The notes: generated by a model from the letters alone, not told the origin. DNA of 59,115 nt from JAUREX01 sp964472135 (GCA_964472135.1 CAYYJB010000004.1:1-59115); one strand, 5' to 3'. Positions 27,430 to 35,607 are shown, counted from the stretch's first letter. Program-made: numbers and translations.

Positions 27430-27728
27430 GCCACGCGCCGCCCGGTCGCGAAATTGTCGCCATAGCCCTGCGGGCGGATGTTTGGCTTGCGCGACTGCGG
27501 CTCGATCACGTCGGCCTCGATGCCATGGGCGCGGGCATACTCCTCGGCGGCCTCGCGGCTCTCGAAGCGCAGCCGCACCTGGGTCTGGGTATCGTCAGAG
27601 GATGTCCAGCCCATCAGCGGGTCGATGCCGCGCGCCGATGCGGGGGCGAACTCGAGCACCCAGGCGTGGGTGCGGGCGTTGCCCGACTGGGTGGCGCTGC
27701 GGGCAGGGCGATAGATGCGGGCGCGCAT
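27417..27728 (-). CDS. ETC complex I subunit-like protein (NDUFS4/ETC_C1 family)
   Basis: This 103-aa protein matches the conserved region of the mitochondrial NDUFS4 (18-kDa) complex I subunit: ARIYRPARSATQSG, WVLEF, PLMGWTSSDDTQTQVRLRF, EEYARAHG and KPNIRPQGYGDNF. In alphaproteobacteria it is an accessory subunit of NADH:ubiquinone oxidoreductase, usually encoded away from the nuo operon, as here. A GGAGG site lies 5 nt before the ATG. It overlaps the GNAT gene by 13 nt and may share its transcript, which would also run into tRNA-Arg. Confidence 0.95.
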   Translation of the reverse strand: MRARIYRPARSATQSGNARTHAWVLEFAPASARGIDPLMGWTSSDDTQTQVRLRFESREAAEEYARAHGIEADVIEPQSRKPNIRPQGYGDNFATGRRVAWTH

Positions 27729-27794
27729 GGGGCCTCCGGTTCTGATCTGGCGAGCCAGATATGCGGCCTCGGGGCGCGGCGCGCAAGTCCGCCC

Positions 27795-28541
27795 TCAGCC
27801 GAGCGTGCCGATCGGCCCCTCGGGGCTGCCCGCGACGAACTGGCGCAGCACCGGGTCGGGGTCGGTTTCGAGCGCGCCCACATCGCCGCGCCAGCGGATG
27901 CGCCCCTCGTGCAAGAGCGCGACGCGGTCGGCGATGCGGCGGACCGAGGCCATGTCATGCGTGATGGTGATGGCGCAGACGCCCAAGTCCCGCACGATGT
28001 CGCGGATGAGCGTGTCGATCACCCCCGCCATCACCGGATCGAGGCCCGTCGTCGGCTCATCGAAAAAGAGCACCTCGGGCCCCGCCGCGATGGCGCGCGC
28101 GAGCCCCACGCGCTTCTGCATTCCCCCCGACAGCTCGGCCGGATAGAGGTCGGCCACCCGCCCGGGCAGGCCCACGCGCTGCAGGCAGTCGATGGCGCGC
28201 GCGCGTGCCTCGGCCACGCCCACCGCCCCGCGCCCGTTCAGGAGCCGGAACGCGACGTTGCGCCAGACCGGCATGCTGTCAAAGAGGGCGGCCCCCTGAA
28301 AGAGCATGCCGAAGCGGGCGAGGAAATCCGCGCGGGTCGCGGGCGACAGCACCGCGCCCTTCCAGCGCACCTCGCCCGCGTCGGGCGCGATCAGGCCGAG
28401 GATGCACTTGAGCAGCACCGACTTGCCGCTGCCCGAGGGGCCGATCACCACGAGGTTCTCGCCCGCCGCCGCCTGCAGGTCGATCCCGCGCAGCACCGCC
28501 GCGGCCCCGAACGACTTGCGCAGGTCCGAAACCCCGATCAT
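27795..28541 (-). CDS. mlaF: Mla-type phospholipid ABC transporter ATP-binding protein
   Basis: This 248-aa single-domain ATPase has Walker A GPSGSGKSVLLK, the signature ELSGGMQKRVGLARAI and Walker B VLFFDEPTTGLDP, with the Met-Gln in the signature typical of MlaF. It pairs with the MlaE permease upstream (4-nt overlap). The MlaFEDB complex moves phospholipid between inner and outer membranes. MlaD (the MCE subunit) and MlaB are not encoded here, so they must lie elsewhere or another MCE protein must serve. The start is the ATG overlapping the mlaE stop. Confidence 0.92.
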   Translation of the reverse strand: MIGVSDLRKSFGAAAVLRGIDLQAAAGENLVVIGPSGSGKSVLLKCILGLIAPDAGEVRWKGAVLSPATRADFLARFGMLFQGAALFDSMPVWRNVAFRLLNGRGAVGVAEARARAIDCLQRVGLPGRVADLYPAELSGGMQKRVGLARAIAAGPEVLFFDEPTTGLDPVMAGVIDTLIRDIVRDLGVCAITITHDMASVRRIADRVALLHEGRIRWRGDVGALETDPDPVLRQFVAGSPEGPIGTLG

Positions 28542-29320
28542 GCCGAAAAGAACGCCTCGGTCAGGACATAGTTCGCCGCAAGGATCATGACCGATGCCCC
28601 CACCACCGCGGCCTTCGTCGCCTGCCCCACGCCCTGCGCCCCGCGGCCCGAGCGCATGCCCGCATAGGTGCCGGCAATCGCGACGATGAAGCCGAAGACC
28701 GCCCCCTTCACAAGGCCCGAGACGACATCGCCCGTCTCGAGGAACTCCACCGTCACGCGCAGATAGCCGGTCGGATCGAAGCCCAGCCGCTCCACCCCCA
28801 CGATCCAGCCGCCCATGATGCCGATGACATCGCCGACCGCGACAAGGACGGGCACCGTCAGCGTCGCCGCCAGCACGCGCGGCAGCGCGAGATAGCGCAG
28901 CGGATCGGCCGAGAGCGTCACCAGCGCGTCGATCTGCTCGGTCACCTTCATCGTGCCGATCTCGGCCGCGATCGAGCTTGCGACCCGCGCCGCGACCATG
29001 AGGCCCCCGAGCACGGGCCCGAGCTCGCGCACCATGCCGATGGCGACGATCGAGGGCACCACCGCCTCGGCCGAGAACCGCGCGCCGCCGGCATAGATCT
29101 GGAGCGCGAGGGCGCCCCCCGTGAACAGCGCCGTCAGCGCGACGACCGGCAGGCTCAGCCAGCCGATGGCGACGATCTGGCGGGCGAATTCGGCCCCGTG
29201 AAAGGGCGGCATGCCAAGGCGCGCCGTGACGCGGAGCGCGAAGAGCGCGACCCGACCGATCGCGCGCACAAGGCCGATCGCCGCCCGCCCGAGCGCCGCA
29301 AGCGCGCCGGGCGCGTTCAT
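28538..29320 (-). CDS. mlaE: Mla-type phospholipid ABC transporter permease
   Basis: This 260-aa integral membrane protein of the MlaE family has about five to six hydrophobic segments. It carries the motif region TMKVTEQIDALVTLSADP, preceded by VRELGPVLGGLMVAARV, and ends in MILAANYVLTEAFF. The TEQIDAL segment is the coupling motif that contacts the ATPase. Start overlaps the alr stop and stop overlaps mlaF, both by 4 nt, so alr-mlaE-mlaF is one unit. The much longer open frame upstream lies inside alr. Confidence 0.93.
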   Translation of the reverse strand: MNAPGALAALGRAAIGLVRAIGRVALFALRVTARLGMPPFHGAEFARQIVAIGWLSLPVVALTALFTGGALALQIYAGGARFSAEAVVPSIVAIGMVRELGPVLGGLMVAARVASSIAAEIGTMKVTEQIDALVTLSADPLRYLALPRVLAATLTVPVLVAVGDVIGIMGGWIVGVERLGFDPTGYLRVTVEFLETGDVVSGLVKGAVFGFIVAIAGTYAGMRSGRGAQGVGQATKAAVVGASVMILAANYVLTEAFFSA

Positions 29321-30381
29321 CCGCCGCCCAGATGGCGCCGCGCATAGCGCGCGCCAAGGCTCGTGAGGATCTCGTAGCCGATCGTGCCCGCCTGTTCGGC
29401 CAGCGCGTCGATCCCCTGCCGCGGGCCGAGGACGGAGAGCGCCGCGGGCACCTCGGGCAGGTCGGTGACATCGACGGTGATGAGGTCCATCGACACCCGC
29501 CCGACCACGGGGCATGGCTGATCCCCTGCCCAGAGGGCAAATCCCGCCCCCTCGGCCCGCGGGCGGCCGAGCGCGCGCGGCAAGCCGTCGGCATATCCCG
29601 CCGAGACGGTCGCGATCACGCTCTCGCGCGGGGCGATCCAGCTCGCGCCATAGCCTACGGACGCGCCGGCCGGGATCACCCGCGCCTGCACCACCGGCAG
29701 ATCGAGCGCGACGACCGGCCGCGCCTGCGCGAAGGGCGCGCCGCCATAGATGCCGATGCCGGGCCGCGTTAGTTCGAAATGATAGGGATGGCCAAGCAGG
29801 ATGCCCCCTGTCGCCGCAAGCGAGCGCGCGATCCCCGTCCCGACGGTGAGGGTGTGAAAGAGCGAAAGCTGCTGCGCGTTCATGCTGTGGGCGGCTTCGT
29901 CCGCGCAGGCCAGATGGCTCATCAGCAGGCGTGGCCGCTCGGGCAGGATCGTGCCCGCGACCGCGCGCCAGTGGTCGGGCGGCAACCCGAGGCGGGCCAT
30001 CCCGGTATCGATCTGAACCGCGAAGGGGTGGCCCGGCAGCGCGGCGAAATGGCGGGTCATCTGCTCGATGCTGTTCAGCGCCGGGACGAGGCGGGCCTCG
30101 GCGATGGCGGCCGTCGCGCCCTCCATGTGGCCCGAGAGGACGAAGATGTCGGGAACCGCGCCGAGCACCGCGCGCAGCGCCACCCCCTCCTGCGCCTGCG
30201 CCACGAAGAACTGCCGCGCGCCGGCGCGGACGAGCGCGCGCGCGACCTCCGCCGCGCCGAGGCCGTAGCCATCGGCCTTCACGACCGCGCCGGTGCGCGC
30301 GCCATGGGCGGCCCGGCCCGCGAGCGCGCGCCAGTTCGCCGCCAGCGCGTCGAGGTCGATGCTGAGGTCCGCCTGCGCCAT
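29317..30381 (-). CDS. alr: alanine racemase
   Basis: This fold-type III PLP enzyme makes D-alanine for peptidoglycan. The 354-aa protein has the PLP lysine in AVVKADGYGLGA near residue 35, the substrate-binding region QIDTGMARLGL, and the catalytic tyrosine in VGYGASW, followed by GRVSMDLITVDVT. I chose the ATG at MAQADLSIDLDAL, with GAGGGA nearby; an ATG eight codons upstream (base 30405) is also possible. It heads an operon with mlaE and mlaF, linking cell-wall precursor supply and envelope lipid transport by position only. Confidence 0.94.
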   Translation of the reverse strand: MAQADLSIDLDALAANWRALAGRAAHGARTGAVVKADGYGLGAAEVARALVRAGARQFFVAQAQEGVALRAVLGAVPDIFVLSGHMEGATAAIAEARLVPALNSIEQMTRHFAALPGHPFAVQIDTGMARLGLPPDHWRAVAGTILPERPRLLMSHLACADEAAHSMNAQQLSLFHTLTVGTGIARSLAATGGILLGHPYHFELTRPGIGIYGGAPFAQARPVVALDLPVVQARVIPAGASVGYGASWIAPRESVIATVSAGYADGLPRALGRPRAEGAGFALWAGDQPCPVVGRVSMDLITVDVTDLPEVPAALSVLGPRQGIDALAEQAGTIGYEILTSLGARYARRHLGGG

Positions 30382-30437
30382 TCCCTCGGGGTGCCACCGC
30401 CGCATCAGGGGGTCAAGCGGTTTTGCTGCCTGTTTTC

Positions 30438-30466
30438 TTGACCTCGGCCGGGCTTTGCGCTAGCGC
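30438..30466 (+). promoter_or_regulatory. probable promoter of the RhlE-type helicase gene
   Basis: TTGACC (30438-30443) and TAGCGC (30461-30466) are separated by 17 nt, with about 100 nt between and the ATG. The -35 is good and the -10 weak. The leader of roughly 95 nt is long compared with others in the window, as is common for cold-inducible DEAD-box genes. Confidence 0.42.
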
Positions 30467-30568
30467 GCTTGCAGCACCGGGAAACGCCCGGGGCGACCGG
30501 ATGATGGGGCGCACGGCAACTGACGCGTCCCGCAGTGGCGGCCCGATGCCGCCCGAGACAGGACACGC

Positions 30569-32212
30569 ATGACCAAATTCTCCGACCTGAAGCTGGACCC
30601 CAAGGTCCTGCAGGCCGTCGCCGAAGCCGGCTACGAAACCCCGACCCCGATTCAGGCGCAGGCGATCCCGCCCGCGCTGGAAGGCCGCGACGTTCTGGGC
30701 ATCGCCCAGACCGGCACCGGCAAGACGGCAAGCTTCACGCTGCCGCTCATCACCCGCCTCATCAAGGGGCGGGCCCGGGCGCGGATGCCGCGCTCGCTCG
30801 TGCTCGCGCCGACGCGCGAGCTTGCGGCGCAGGTGGCCGAGAATTTCGATGTCTACGCCAAGCACACGCGGCTGACCAAGGCGCTCCTGATCGGGGGCGT
30901 GAGCTTCAAGGATCAGGACGCCGCCATCGACCGGGGCGTCGATGTGCTGATCGCGACGCCCGGGCGGCTCTTGGACCATTTCGAGCGCGGCAAGCTCTTG
31001 CTGACCGGGGTCGAGGTGATGGTCGTCGACGAGGCCGACCGGATGCTCGACATGGGCTTCATCCCCGACATCGAGCGGATCTTCTCGCTGACCCCCTTCA
31101 CGCGCCAGACCTTCTTCTATTCCGCGACGATGGCGCCCGAGATCGAGCGGATCACCAACGCCTTCCTCTCGAACCCCGCGCGGGTCGAGGTGGCGCGCCA
31201 GGCAACGACCTCGGAGACGATCGAGCAGGGGCTGGTGACCTTCACCCCCTCGCGCCGCGACCGGGCATTCGCCGAAAAGCGCGCGATGCTGCGCGCCCTC
31301 ATCACCGCCGAGGGCGAGGCCTGCACCAACGCCATCATCTTCTGCAACCGCAAGATGGATGTCGACGTGGTGGCCAAGTCGCTGAAGGCGCATGGCTTCA
31401 ACGCGAGCCCGATCCACGGCGATCTCGACCAGTCGGTGCGCACGCGCACCCTCGACGGCTTCCGCGAGGGGTCGATCCGGCTGCTCGTCGCCTCGGACGT
31501 CGCGGCGCGCGGCCTCGACATCCCGGCCGTGAGCCATGTCTTCAACTTCGACGTGCCGAGCCATTCGGAGGATTACGTCCACCGCATCGGCCGCACCGGC
31601 CGCGCCGGCCGTCTGGGCAAGGCGCTGACGATCGCGACGCCCTCGGACGAGAAATACGTCGCGGGCATCGAAAGCCTCATCAAGAAGCCCATTCCCCCGA
31701 TCCCCGCGCCCGAGATCACCTTCGACGACCGGCCCGAGCGGGGCGAGCACGCCCCCGCGCGCAGCCTGCTCACCCGCGTCGCGCGCGAGGATGACCGGCG
31801 TGGCGGCGGCAAGCGGGGCGAGGAGCGCCGCCGCGACGCGCGCGAACGCCCGGTGAAGCCGCACGGGCAGGAAGCCTCGATGACCCCGCTCGAGGTCGCG
31901 CAAGTCGTGGTCGCGCCGCAACCCGAACCGACGGTGGAGAAGGCCCCCGCCCGGCGGGATGACCGGCGGGATGATCGGCGGGGGGATGACCGGCGCGAGG
32001 AGCGGCGCGACGAACGCCGCAGCCAGCCGCGCGGCGAACCGAGGCCCGAGCGCCAGCGCGAGGATCGGCCCGATCCGCGCCGGGACCGGCGCGAGCGTCC
32101 GTCTGGCGGCGATGTCGTCGGCATGGGCGATCACATGCCCGACTTCCTGCTGCGCAGCTTTGCCCGTCCCGCCCGCCCCGCCGAGGATGACGGCGGCGAC
32201 GCCGAGGGCTGA
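30569..32212 (+). CDS. rhlE: DEAD-box RNA helicase, RhlE type
   Basis: This 547-aa helicase has all core motifs: Q motif (YETPTPIQAQAI), motif I (AQTGTGKT), Ia (APTRELA), Ib (TPGRLLDH), DEAD-motif variant VVDEADRM, SAT in FYSATM, and motif VI (HRIGRTGRAGR). The core ends near residue 375. The remaining 170 residues are a disordered Arg/Asp/Glu/Pro-rich tail with repeated DDRRDDRR-like units, ending in MGDHMPDFLLRSF. Such tails bind RNA or promote condensates. It is likely to act in rRNA maturation or RNA decay at low temperature. Confidence 0.95.
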   Translation: MTKFSDLKLDPKVLQAVAEAGYETPTPIQAQAIPPALEGRDVLGIAQTGTGKTASFTLPLITRLIKGRARARMPRSLVLAPTRELAAQVAENFDVYAKHTRLTKALLIGGVSFKDQDAAIDRGVDVLIATPGRLLDHFERGKLLLTGVEVMVVDEADRMLDMGFIPDIERIFSLTPFTRQTFFYSATMAPEIERITNAFLSNPARVEVARQATTSETIEQGLVTFTPSRRDRAFAEKRAMLRALITAEGEACTNAIIFCNRKMDVDVVAKSLKAHGFNASPIHGDLDQSVRTRTLDGFREGSIRLLVASDVAARGLDIPAVSHVFNFDVPSHSEDYVHRIGRTGRAGRLGKALTIATPSDEKYVAGIESLIKKPIPPIPAPEITFDDRPERGEHAPARSLLTRVAREDDRRGGGKRGEERRRDARERPVKPHGQEASMTPLEVAQVVVAPQPEPTVEKAPARRDDRRDDRRGDDRREERRDERRSQPRGEPRPERQREDRPDPRRDRRERPSGGDVVGMGDHMPDFLLRSFARPARPAEDDGGDAEG

Positions 32213-32219
32213 TCGCGCG

Positions 32220-33335
32220 ATGGGCGCGCGCCTGACCGATCTGGTCGCGTCCCTGCCCGCGACCGTGCCCTTCGTCGGGCCCGAGACGCAGGAACGCCGG
32301 CGCGGCGCGCCCTTCGCGGCCCGCATCGGCGCGAATGAAAGCATCTTCGGCCCCTCGCCCGCCGCAATCGCCGCCATGCAGGCGGCGGCGCCCGAGGCGT
32401 GGATGTATGGCGACCCCGAGGTGCATGCGCTGCGCGCGGCCATCGCCGCCCATCACGGGGCGAAGCCCGAGAACATCGTCGCGGGCGAGGGCATCGACGG
32501 GCTGCTGGGCTATCTCGTGCGCCTGACGGTCGCCGAGGGCGACCGGGTGGTCACGTCGGATGGCGCCTATCCGACCTTCAACTTCCATGTCGCGGGCTTT
32601 GGCGGCGTGCTCGAGCGGGTGCCCTATGCGGGCGACCACGAGGACCCCGACGCGCTGATCGCGCGCGCTGCGGCGACGGGGGCGAAGCTGCTCTATCTGG
32701 CCAACCCCGACAATCCGATGGGCTCGCACCATCCGGGGGCGCGGATCGAGGCGATGCTCGCGCGCCTGCCCGAGGGGACGCTGCTGATCCTCGACGAGGC
32801 CTATGTCGATCTCGCGCCCGAGGGGACGGCCGCGCGGATCGACCCCGACGACCCGCGCGTGATCCGGATGCGGACCTTTTCCAAGGCGCACGGCCTTGCG
32901 GGTCTGCGGGTGGGCTATGCCATCGGGGCGCCCGGGCTGATCGCGGCCTTCGACCGGGTGCGCAACCACTTCGGCCTCGGGCGCATCGCACAGGCCGGGG
33001 CGCTCGCGGCGCTGGGCGATCAGGGATGGATCGGGTCGGTCCGGGCCGAGGTCGCCGCCTCGCGCGCCCGCATCGGCGAGATCGCGGCGCAGCACGGGCT
33101 GCGCGCCCTGCCCTCTGCCACGAACTTCGTCACCATCGACTGCGGCGCCGACGGCGTCTTTGCCCGCCGCGTGCTGGCCGGGCTGGTCGCGCGCGGGGTT
33201 TTCGTGCGCATGCCCTTCGTCGCCCCGCACGACCGCTGCATCCGCGTCAGTTGCGGGCGCGAGGCCGAGCATCGCGCCTTTGCCGGGGCCCTGCCCGGCG
33301 CGCTGGCAGACGCGCTGGCCGAGGCGCGCGGCTGA
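32220..33335 (+). CDS. class I/II PLP aminotransferase, histidinol-phosphate aminotransferase-like
   Basis: This 371-aa fold-type I aminotransferase resembles HisC: ARIGANESIFGPSPAA at the N-terminus, VTSDGAYPTFNFHV, LYLANPDNPMGSH, LILDEAYVDLAPEG, the PLP lysine in MRTFSKAHGLAGLRVGY, and RVSCGREAEH near the end. It is outside any his operon, so it could be a second HisC, an aromatic aminotransferase, or serve another pathway. The start is an ATG 7 nt after the helicase stop, suggesting cotranscription. It converges on hemN with 5 nt between stops. Confidence 0.88.
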   Translation: MGARLTDLVASLPATVPFVGPETQERRRGAPFAARIGANESIFGPSPAAIAAMQAAAPEAWMYGDPEVHALRAAIAAHHGAKPENIVAGEGIDGLLGYLVRLTVAEGDRVVTSDGAYPTFNFHVAGFGGVLERVPYAGDHEDPDALIARAAATGAKLLYLANPDNPMGSHHPGARIEAMLARLPEGTLLILDEAYVDLAPEGTAARIDPDDPRVIRMRTFSKAHGLAGLRVGYAIGAPGLIAAFDRVRNHFGLGRIAQAGALAALGDQGWIGSVRAEVAASRARIGEIAAQHGLRALPSATNFVTIDCGADGVFARRVLAGLVARGVFVRMPFVAPHDRCIRVSCGREAEHRAFAGALPGALADALAEARG

Positions 33336-33340
33336 AGGCT

Positions 33341-34696
33341 TCAGACCGCGCTCGAATGCCCCGCCTTCGAGAGGTCGTAGGCGTCGAACACCCGCGCGAT
33401 CATCCGCGCGAGCGGCCGTCCGCGCCGGGTGATGGACAGTCCGCGCGCGTCATGCGTCACCATGGGGCCGAATTGCGCCGCCGCCTCGGACAGGAGCGCA
33501 TCAACCGTCGCCGCCGCACCCGGAAAGGCGCGCACCATGGCGGCGCGGTCGATGGCGAAATCGCACAGGAGCATCTCGATCATCCGCGCGCGCAAGAGGT
33601 CCTCGCCCGCAAAGGCATGGCCCCGCGCCGTGGCAAGCCGCCCCTCGCGGATCGCGCGGGCGTAATCCGATGTGGCGGCCGCGTTCTGCGCGAAGCCTTG
33701 CGGAAAGCGCGAAATGGCCGAGGCACCGAGCCCGATCAGCACCGGCGCGGCGTCATCGGTATAGCCCTGGAAGTTGCGCCGCAGCCGCCCCTCGGCCAGC
33801 GCGCGCGAGAGACCGTCGGCGGGGCGCGCGAAATGGTCGATCCCGACGGGCACGAAGCCGTCCCATTCGAAAAGTTCGCGCGCGACCTCGAAGAGATCGA
33901 GCCGCTCCTCCGCGCCCGGGATCGCATCCGAGGGGATGAGTTGCTGTCGGCGCGACATCCACGGCACATGGGCGTAGCCATAAAGTGCGACCCGCTCGGG
34001 CGAGAGCGAGAGGAGCTTTTGCACCGAGGCCGCAATGCGCTCGGGCGTCTGGTGCGGCAGGCCATAGACGATGTCGGCATTGAGGCTCGCGATCCCGCGC
34101 GCGCGCAGGCCCGCCACGGCCTCGGCGGTGATCTCGAAGCTCTGGTCGCGGCCGATCGCCTTCTGGATCACCTCGTCGAAATCCTGCACCCCGATCGAGG
34201 CGCGGTTCATCCCCGCCTCGGCCAGCGCATCGAGGCGCGGCGCGTCGATTTCATTGGGGTCGATCTCGACCGAGAACTCGCCGCCCCTGGCCATCGGCGC
34301 GATGGCGGCGATGGCGCGCGAGAGGGCGCGGATCTCGGCCGGGGGCAGCATGGTGGGCGTCCCCCCGCCCCAATGCAGCCGCGAGAGGGTGACGCCCTCG
34401 GGCAGGAGGCGCCCGAGCATCGCGATCTCGGCCGCGAGCGTCTCGGCATAGGCGATGACGGGCCGCTCGGTCGGGCTGCCCTGGGTGCGGCAGGCGCAGA
34501 ACCAGCACAGCCGCCGGCAGAACGGCACATGCAGATAGAGCGAGATGCGCGACCTTGGCGGGATCGCCCGGATCCAGCGCGTAAAATCATCCGGGCCGAC
34601 CGCGGCGCCGAATTGCGGCGCGGTCGGATAGCTCGTGTAGCGCGGTACGCGCGCGTCAAATAGCCCCAGTGCGGCGAGTTGCGGATCAGCTGTCAT
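33341..34696 (-). CDS. hemN: oxygen-independent coproporphyrinogen III dehydrogenase
   Basis: HemN is a radical-SAM enzyme that decarboxylates coproporphyrinogen III to protoporphyrinogen IX without oxygen, in haem and bacteriochlorophyll synthesis. The 451-aa protein has the HemN motif CxxxCxxCxC (FCRRLCWFCAC) near residue 50-60, then HWGGGTPTMLP, EIDPNEID, GVQDFDEVIQKAIGR and DIVYGLPHQT. The start MTADPQLAALGLFDARVPR fits the family. No ribosome-binding site precedes it, and an FNR box is centred exactly 41.5 nt upstream of the ATG, so a leaderless transcript activated by FnrL is likely. It diverges from fnrL. Confidence 0.96.
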   Translation of the reverse strand: MTADPQLAALGLFDARVPRYTSYPTAPQFGAAVGPDDFTRWIRAIPPRSRISLYLHVPFCRRLCWFCACRTQGSPTERPVIAYAETLAAEIAMLGRLLPEGVTLSRLHWGGGTPTMLPPAEIRALSRAIAAIAPMARGGEFSVEIDPNEIDAPRLDALAEAGMNRASIGVQDFDEVIQKAIGRDQSFEITAEAVAGLRARGIASLNADIVYGLPHQTPERIAASVQKLLSLSPERVALYGYAHVPWMSRRQQLIPSDAIPGAEERLDLFEVARELFEWDGFVPVGIDHFARPADGLSRALAEGRLRRNFQGYTDDAAPVLIGLGASAISRFPQGFAQNAAATSDYARAIREGRLATARGHAFAGEDLLRARMIEMLLCDFAIDRAAMVRAFPGAAATVDALLSEAAAQFGPMVTHDARGLSITRRGRPLARMIARVFDAYDLSKAGHSSAV

Positions 34697-34730
34697 GTGG
34701 CTAGTTTGGTTTACAGGGCAGCTGTAAGCA

Positions 34731-34744
34731 TTGACTTGGATCAA
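34731..34744. promoter_or_regulatory. FNR/FnrL binding site between hemN and fnrL
   Basis: The sequence TTGACTTGGATCAA matches the FNR consensus TTGAT-N4-ATCAA with one mismatch. The centre lies at 34737.5, which is 41.5 nt upstream of the hemN ATG on the minus strand and about 17 nt upstream of the fnrL GTG on the plus strand. The hemN position fits class II activation if transcription starts at the ATG; the fnrL position fits autorepression. Confidence 0.8.
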
Positions 34745-34754
34745 AAGGCCGAAC

Positions 34755-35504
34755 GTGCGGTTGCAGGCATTTCACCAGAATGGCCGTCAGGCCTGCGGCG
34801 ATTGCCCGATCCGCCACAGGGCCGTTTGCGCCCGGTGCGAGGAGGATGAACTCGTCCTTCTCGACCAGGCGAAATACTATCGCAGCTTCGAGGCCGGCCA
34901 GACCATCGTGCTGTCGGGCGAGCGGATGGATTTCGTGGCCTCGGTCGTCTCGGGCATCGCGACGCTCACGCAGACGATGGAGGACGGGCGGCGCCAGATG
35001 GTTGGGCTGCTGCTGCCGTCGGATTTCGTGGGCCGGCCGGGGCGCGAGCGCGCCGCCTTTGACGTGACGGCAACAACCGACGTCGTCATGTGCTGCTTTC
35101 GCAAGGCGAAGTTCGAGACGATCATGCAGGAATTGCCCCAGGTCGGGCGGCGCCTGCTCGAGATGACGCTCGACGAACTCGATGCAGCGCGCGAATGGAT
35201 GCTGCTCCTGGGCCGCAAGACCGCGCGCGAAAAGATCGCGAGCCTGCTCGTGATCCTTGCCCGGCGCGATGCGGCGCTGAAGGCGCAGGGGCCCCGCGCC
35301 CGCGCGAGTTTCGATCTGCCGCTGACGCGCGAGGCGATGGCCGATTACCTCGGCCTCACGCTCGAGACCGTAAGCCGCCAGATCTCGGCGCTGAAGCGCG
35401 ACGGGGTGATCGTGCTCGGCGGGACGCGGCGGGTTGAAGTGCCCGACATGCGCCGCCTCATCGACGAGGCGGGCGACGACAGCGACGGCGGCATGCCGTT
35501 CTGA
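34755..35504 (+). CDS. fnrL: FnrL, oxygen-sensing Crp/Fnr family transcription regulator
   Basis: FnrL holds an oxygen-labile [4Fe-4S] cluster and controls anaerobic and photosynthetic genes in this family. The 249-aa protein (from GTG) has N-terminal cysteines at 14, 17, 25 and 28 (CGDCPIRHRAVCARC) and a central cysteine pair in DVVMCCFRK near 113, which together supply cluster ligands. The cNMP-fold domain is followed by the winged HTH (TREAMADYLGLTLETVSRQISALKR); its ETVSR segment is the residue set that reads TTGAT half-sites. I chose GTG at 34755, because the TTG at 34731 is inside the FNR box. It diverges from hemN, a known kind of FnrL target. Confidence 0.95.
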   Translation: MRLQAFHQNGRQACGDCPIRHRAVCARCEEDELVLLDQAKYYRSFEAGQTIVLSGERMDFVASVVSGIATLTQTMEDGRRQMVGLLLPSDFVGRPGRERAAFDVTATTDVVMCCFRKAKFETIMQELPQVGRRLLEMTLDELDAAREWMLLLGRKTAREKIASLLVILARRDAALKAQGPRARASFDLPLTREAMADYLGLTLETVSRQISALKRDGVIVLGGTRRVEVPDMRRLIDEAGDDSDGGMPF

Positions 35505-35523
35505 AGCGTCCGGATCGGGGGGG

Positions 35524-35607
35524 TGGTGGGCGACCCTGGAATCGAACCAGGCATGGGTCTCCCCGGCGGAGTTACAGTCCGCTGCCGCACCTTGCAGCAC
35601 GTCGCCC
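35524..35607 (-). tRNA. tRNA-Tyr (anticodon GUA), unusual D-arm
   Basis: The 84-nt class II gene has acceptor GGGCGAC/GTCGCCC, discriminator A and an encoded CCA. The anticodon stem is GCGGA/TCCGC with loop CTGTAAC; the variable arm is GGG-AGA-CCC; the T arm is CCTGG/CCAGG with TTCGATT. The D region is odd: base 8 is G instead of U, and the base in position 14 is C instead of A, so the usual U8-A14 contact is absent. A good promoter lies upstream. It converges on fnrL. Confidence 0.93.

Noticed and set aside
34731..34733. TTG as the start of fnrL
   Set aside because: It is the first half-site of the FNR box, has no ribosome-binding site, and gives an N-terminus longer than related FnrL proteins.
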